From: Leifsonia poae
GTDB lineage: Bacteria > Actinomycetota > Actinomycetes > Actinomycetales > Microbacteriaceae
Direction of reading: 5' to 3'
Length of the DNA stretch: 64,000 bases
Assembly (NCBI RefSeq): GCF_020009625.1
Contig: NZ_JAIHLP010000002.1
Coordinates: 1,922,001 to 1,986,000 of the forward strand
Below the pieces are notes generated by a model, which saw only the letters and a program-made list of their open reading frames with translations, did no database searches and was not told the DNA's origin. Of the stretch, positions 60,614 to 64,000 are shown one piece after another (within the stretch, counting starts at the first letter, position 1; each line of letters opens with the position of its first letter). The position numbers and the translations under genes were made by a program.

Positions 60614-62002
60614 TCAGTGTGCTCCTGTCGGTAGCGGTGGTTCGGTGGTGGTTCCGGCCCGCAGGTGCGCGATCCGGCTGTGGATGAGGTCGGTGACCGC
60701 TGACACGCCCGCCAGGTCGGGAGCCAGTTCGGTGAGAACAGCGGTTGCGAGCGCGCCATCGTCGTCTGGGTTAGCGCGAAGGCGCACGACGAGCGCGATG
60801 GCGGCGGGATCGCGCACATCATCACCGAGCAGATGCAGTGCCCAGGCAGCGAGAACCCCGGCCTGAGCCTCGCCGGGCCCCCGGCCGTCCGTCAGCCGCA
60901 ACCTCAGCGGGTCGAGGATGCGCGGACCGAGCTTCTGCGAGCCGTCGGACGCGATCTGCGCCAGTCGGTGCTCGATGCGTGCGTTGCCGAAGCGATCGCG
61001 GAGGGCTGCGAGGGTCGCATCCACTGTCTCGACATCGAATGGGAGTTCGGTGCGCGCCTCCGCCCAGAGGGCTTCAAGGTCGCCGACGATGTCGACGTCG
61101 CGCATCGCCTCCGCGATGGTGGTGTAGCCGCTCAGTAGCCCGCGGTAGGCCAGAAGCGAGTGTCCGGCGTTGAGCAGCCAGAGCTTGCGGCGCTCGTACG
61201 GCTCGATGTCGGCGACGAACTGTGCACCGACCGCTTCCCAGGCGGGGCGGCCGGCGGGGAAGTCCCCGCTCAGCACCCACTCGCTGAACGGCTCGGTGAC
61301 CACGGGCGCAGCATCGTCGTAACCGGTCAGCCGCGCGGCGGCCTCGCGGTCGGCGTCGGTGGCGGCCGGGGTGATCCTGTCGACCATCGACGACACGAAC
61401 GAGACCGATCCCTCGATCCACTCGGCCAACCCTGGGTCGACGTCGCTCGCGAGGCCGAGCACCGCATTCCGCGCCACCCGGCCGTTGTTCGGCAGGTTGT
61501 CGCAGCTCACCACGGCGATGCCGCCGGCACCCGCTGCGCGACGAGCACGCAGCCCGTCCACCAGTCGACCGGGGGCAGTGGCTGCGCCATCCCCTGCCGC
61601 GAGCGACGCCCGGTCAGCATCCAGCGCCTCCGCCGGTGGTCGGTAGCCGGCCTCGGTGACGGTGAGCGTCAGCACCGCGACTGCCGGGTCGGCGACGGCC
61701 GAACGCCAGCGAGCGGTGTCCCCGCCGTCTGCCACAGTGCTCAGCGCATCCACGATGGTCGCCGCATCGGATTCCGGGCCGCGCTCGATCAGCGTGTACA
61801 CCGCGTCCTGTGCGGCGAGCACGCGCGCCCCCTCCGGGCTCCGGCCGGTGAACGCCGCGATACCCCAGCCCGCGCCGCCCGCCCGGTCGCCACGCTCGTT
61901 CGCCCGCTGGGTGTACCAGGCCTGGTGGGCACGGTGGAATGCGCCGAGACCGAGGTGGACGATGCGGACGGGGTGACGCTCGGCGCGCGGCGGCGGTGTC
62001 AT
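60614..62002 (-). CDS. Mannitol dehydrogenase-family protein (fructuronate reductase-like)
   Basis: A 462-residue NAD-dependent polyol/sugar-acid dehydrogenase. [18 protein letters not shown] is the Rossmann loop, [11 protein letters not shown] the family mark, and [19 protein letters not shown] holds the catalytic Lys. It would convert fructuronate to mannonate (UxuB reaction), the substrate of the next enzyme. ATGA overlap with the sugar isomerase gene. Mannitol or arabinitol is an alternative substrate. Confidence 0.9.
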   Translation of the reverse strand: MTPPPRAERHPVRIVHLGLGAFHRAHQAWYTQRANERGDRAGGAGWGIAAFTGRSPEGARVLAAQDAVYTLIERGPESDAATIVDALSTVADGGDTARWRSAVADPAVAVLTLTVTEAGYRPPAEALDADRASLAAGDGAATAPGRLVDGLRARRAAGAGGIAVVSCDNLPNNGRVARNAVLGLASDVDPGLAEWIEGSVSFVSSMVDRITPAATDADREAAARLTGYDDAAPVVTEPFSEWVLSGDFPAGRPAWEAVGAQFVADIEPYERRKLWLLNAGHSLLAYRGLLSGYTTIAEAMRDVDIVGDLEALWAEARTELPFDVETVDATLAALRDRFGNARIEHRLAQIASDGSQKLGPRILDPLRLRLTDGRGPGEAQAGVLAAWALHLLGDDVRDPAAIALVVRLRANPDDDGALATAVLTELAPDLAGVSAVTDLIHSRIAHLRAGTTTEPPLPTGAH

Positions 62003-62868
62003 GCGCGCGCCGCGACCCGCGAACGCGTGCGAGCCTCGACCTCGCGCAGGTAGGCCAGGTTGTCGCGCGTGCGCTCGGCGAGCGGCAGTTCGGTGGAGAA
62101 GTCCTCCGCCGTGACCCAGCCGTCATAGCCGAAGGTGTGCAGCGCCTCGAAGTACGCCTCGACATCGCCTGCGCCCGTGCGAAGAGGCGCCCACTCGTGG
62201 TGCCAGCGCACGGTGCTGTCGGCCTCGGGCGCGCCCGGCAGCCAGGCGACATTCTTCACGTGCACGTGCGCGAGGTACGGGCCGAGAAGCTGGAAGGCGG
62301 CGAGGGTCGCCTCCTGGCCCTCGATGACGAGGTTGCCGAGGTCGTGAATGACGCCGACCGTCTCCGGGTCGATGCCATCGACCAGCCGGAACGCCGCAGA
62401 CGCCGATGGTGTGATGGTCTCGTGATGCAGTTCGATCAGCGCCTTCACACCGAGTTCGCCGGCGCGGGACGCCGCGCGCTCGATATCGCGACGCGCGGAG
62501 GCGAACAGCTCACGGTAGTCACCCGAGTCTGTGCGCAGCACGGTGACGCGCACCTGCCGTGCGCCGAGCGCGGCGGTGGCGGCAAGCATCCGGTCGACGT
62601 TCGCGTGGTCGTCGCAGCGGGCATAGCCGCCGATGCCGGAGAACTGCAAGCCGGACTCTGCGGTCAGGCGGGCGATCTCGGACACGGACTCCTCGAGCCC
62701 GGTCAGCGGCCAGGTCGCGCGATTCCCGGCCCAGAAGCCGGGCGGGTCGGCTTCGTCCTGGTCGATGATGCGCCACTCGATTCCGTCCCAGCCTTGGGCG
62801 GCGAGCGTCTCCGCCGCTTCGGCGGGGGTCCAGTCGGGGGTGGACGCGGTGAACACAGAGAACTTCAT
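61999..62868 (-). CDS. Sugar phosphate isomerase/epimerase-like TIM-barrel protein
   Basis: A 289-residue protein of the AP-endonuclease 2/xylose-isomerase-like barrel. KFSVFTASTPDWTPAEAA at the start, IELHHETITPSA with a metal Glu, GVIHDLGNLVIEG (His, Asp) and VHVKNVAWL are the metal-binding strands. It probably isomerises a keto-sugar or sugar acid; related proteins work with Gfo/Idh/MocA dehydrogenases. Its ATG is 4 bp from the oxidoreductase stop and its stop overlaps the fructuronate-reductase-like gene. Confidence 0.85.
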   Translation of the reverse strand: MKFSVFTASTPDWTPAEAAETLAAQGWDGIEWRIIDQDEADPPGFWAGNRATWPLTGLEESVSEIARLTAESGLQFSGIGGYARCDDHANVDRMLAATAALGARQVRVTVLRTDSGDYRELFASARRDIERAASRAGELGVKALIELHHETITPSASAAFRLVDGIDPETVGVIHDLGNLVIEGQEATLAAFQLLGPYLAHVHVKNVAWLPGAPEADSTVRWHHEWAPLRTGAGDVEAYFEALHTFGYDGWVTAEDFSTELPLAERTRDNLAYLREVEARTRSRVAARA

Positions 62869-62871
62869 CGG

Positions 62872-64000
62872 TCAGGCTCCTGTCGTGACGGTGATGTGGT
62901 CGAGCGCTCCGGAGAGCACCTCGTCGAACGCGATCGGTCGGCCGAGGGTGGCCGACAGGTAGATGGCGCGGACGACGGCGAGCGACACGAACGCGTCCTC
63001 GACCGTGACGCCGGGTGCGCGGTGCTGCTGGATCGCATCCACCACGTCTTCGTATTGACGCAGGTGGCCGACGATGAAGCGGTCGGCGCCGCGGACTCCC
63101 CCGCGCACCTCGTCCGCCTCGACGAGCTCGGCCGCACGATTCACCACGCTGGCACCGCTCGCATCGAACGCTGTCGGGTCCGCGGTGCCGAAGTACTCGA
63201 GCTGGTCGTCCTCGATGATCGCCGAGCCGCGGTCACCGTGCACGTGGATGCGCACCGACCCTCCGGGGTATGCGGCGGTCGTCGCGTGCACCACGGCGAG
63301 CGCGCCGGACTCGAACCGCACAGTCGCGACGGCGATGTCCTCGACCTCGACACGCTCGTGCGCGAGGAGTGCCGTCTGCGCGACGACCTCGACCGGTCGG
63401 CCGAGGAACCAGACGAGCAGGTCGACGGTGTGCACGCCCTGGTTCATCACGGCCCCGCCGCCGTCGAGCTCCCAAGTGCCGCGCCACTGGCCGGAGTCGT
63501 AGTAGTCCTGGCTGCGCCACCAGGCGACGGAGGCGATCCCGCTGGTCACCCGGCCGAACGCGCCGCCGTGCGCGGCCTCGGCGACGACGACCGAGGCCGG
63601 GTCGAACCGGTGCTGACTGATCACGGACACCACCAGACCGCGGCTCTCCGCCTCCCGCGACAGCTCCAGGATGCGCTTGGCCCGCGCCATCGAGACGTCG
63701 AGAGGCTTCTCGATCACGACATGCTTGCCGGCGGCGAGCGCTTCCTCGGCGAGCTGCACGTGCAGCCCGCTGGGGGTGCAGATGACGACGATGTCGACGT
63801 CGGCGCCGGCGACCGCGGCGGGAAGGGTCTCGAACTGCGCGGGGCGCTGCCCGCCGAACTCGGACACGATCTGATCGGCGAGAGCGCTCGCCGCGGCGGG
63901 GACCGCATCCACCAGGGCGGTGATCGCGAGGTCGGGGTGCCGGGCGATTGCCCTGGCGTGGTTGAGGCCGATGATGCCGCAGCCGACGATGGCCACGTTC
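62872..64000 (-). CDS. Gfo/Idh/MocA-family oxidoreductase (5' end outside the window)
   Basis: The visible 376 codons start with ...NVAIVGCGIIGLNHA, the NAD-binding loop, so little is missing. VVIEKPLDVSMAR carries the EKP motif with the catalytic Lys, and GGGAVMNQGVHTVDLLVWF carries the active-site His. It oxidises or reduces a sugar or inositol with NAD(P). The true start is likely just beyond base 64000; GTG at 63996 is internal. It seems to lead the sugar-acid operon that continues to the gluconokinase. Confidence 0.88.
   Translation of the reverse strand, partial: NVAIVGCGIIGLNHARAIARHPDLAITALVDAVPAAASALADQIVSEFGGQRPAQFETLPAAVAGADVDIVVICTPSGLHVQLAEEALAAGKHVVIEKPLDVSMARAKRILELSREAESRGLVVSVISQHRFDPASVVVAEAAHGGAFGRVTSGIASVAWWRSQDYYDSGQWRGTWELDGGGAVMNQGVHTVDLLVWFLGRPVEVVAQTALLAHERVEVEDIAVATVRFESGALAVVHATTAAYPGGSVRIHVHGDRGSAIIEDDQLEYFGTADPTAFDASGASVVNRAAELVEADEVRGGVRGADRFIVGHLRQYEDVVDAIQQHRAPGVTVEDAFVSLAVVRAIYLSATLGRPIAFDEVLSGALDHITVTTGA

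Overview
The window reads as chromosomal DNA from a high-GC Gram-positive actinobacterium, most like a member of the Microbacteriaceae. The reasons are the strong G/C bias at third codon positions, the many GTG starts and ATGA/GTGA stop-start overlaps, a LAxTG sorting signal, a DtxR-type iron box and the kinds of genes present. This assignment is an inference from sequence style. No rRNA, tRNA or CRISPR array was seen.

Layout. 0-7 kb: the end of an ABC-transporter locus, a HTH/DUF3887 protein behind a large operator-like dyad, an SRAP DNA-protein crosslink protein, a divergent SRPBCC/HxlR pair with a doubled operator, and a ROK regulator-ChbG deacetylase-MFS operon probably for amino-sugar oligosaccharides. 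7.3-33.5 kb: a large Wzx/Wzy-type exopolysaccharide (EPS) locus. It holds an initiating glycosylphosphotransferase (frameshifted), five further glycosyltransferases, a fused chain-length/BY-kinase and its LMW-phosphatase, a polymerase, a flippase, a polysaccharide deacetylase, a pyruvyl transferase coupled to an FrhB-like Fe-S protein, a CDP-alcohol phosphotransferase, a cytidylyltransferase, and two very large secreted proteins that share a C- or N-terminal module. A short motif (TGAG-N6-TCA) recurs in front of four of its transcription units.

33.6-47.3 kb: housekeeping and catabolic genes (amidohydrolase plus proline iminopeptidase, malate dehydrogenase, acyl-CoA dehydrogenase/oxidase, a hexapeptide-repeat protein, a family 3 glycosidase controlled by an unusual double TetR protein, RecQ, a DHFR-like reductase, a DMT permease). 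47.3-50.7 kb: an ECF vitamin/metal transporter cassette (S, double ATPase, T) behind a perfect iron-box palindrome. 50.8-53.1 kb: a MarR-regulated DHA2 drug exporter. 53.28-54.38 kb: an intact IS481-family element with TIRs and a TCTAGA target duplication.

54.7-57.3 kb: a two-gene cohesin/dockerin module. A LAxTG-anchored cohesin protein overlaps, by ATGA, a secreted dockerin-bearing amidase-signature enzyme (frameshifted). 57.4-64 kb: an aldehyde dehydrogenase and a tightly packed hexuronate/sugar-acid operon (Gfo/Idh/MocA oxidoreductase, sugar isomerase, fructuronate-reductase-like dehydrogenase, ManD-type dehydratase, gluconokinase) that runs off the right edge.

The two most unusual items are the cell-wall cohesin plus dockerin-amidase pair and the EPS locus with its shared promoter motif and shared secreted module. 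Two genes (the EPS glycosylphosphotransferase and the dockerin-amidase) each lack a single C in a short C run. These may be real mutations or sequencing errors, and both calls depend on re-reading those bases.
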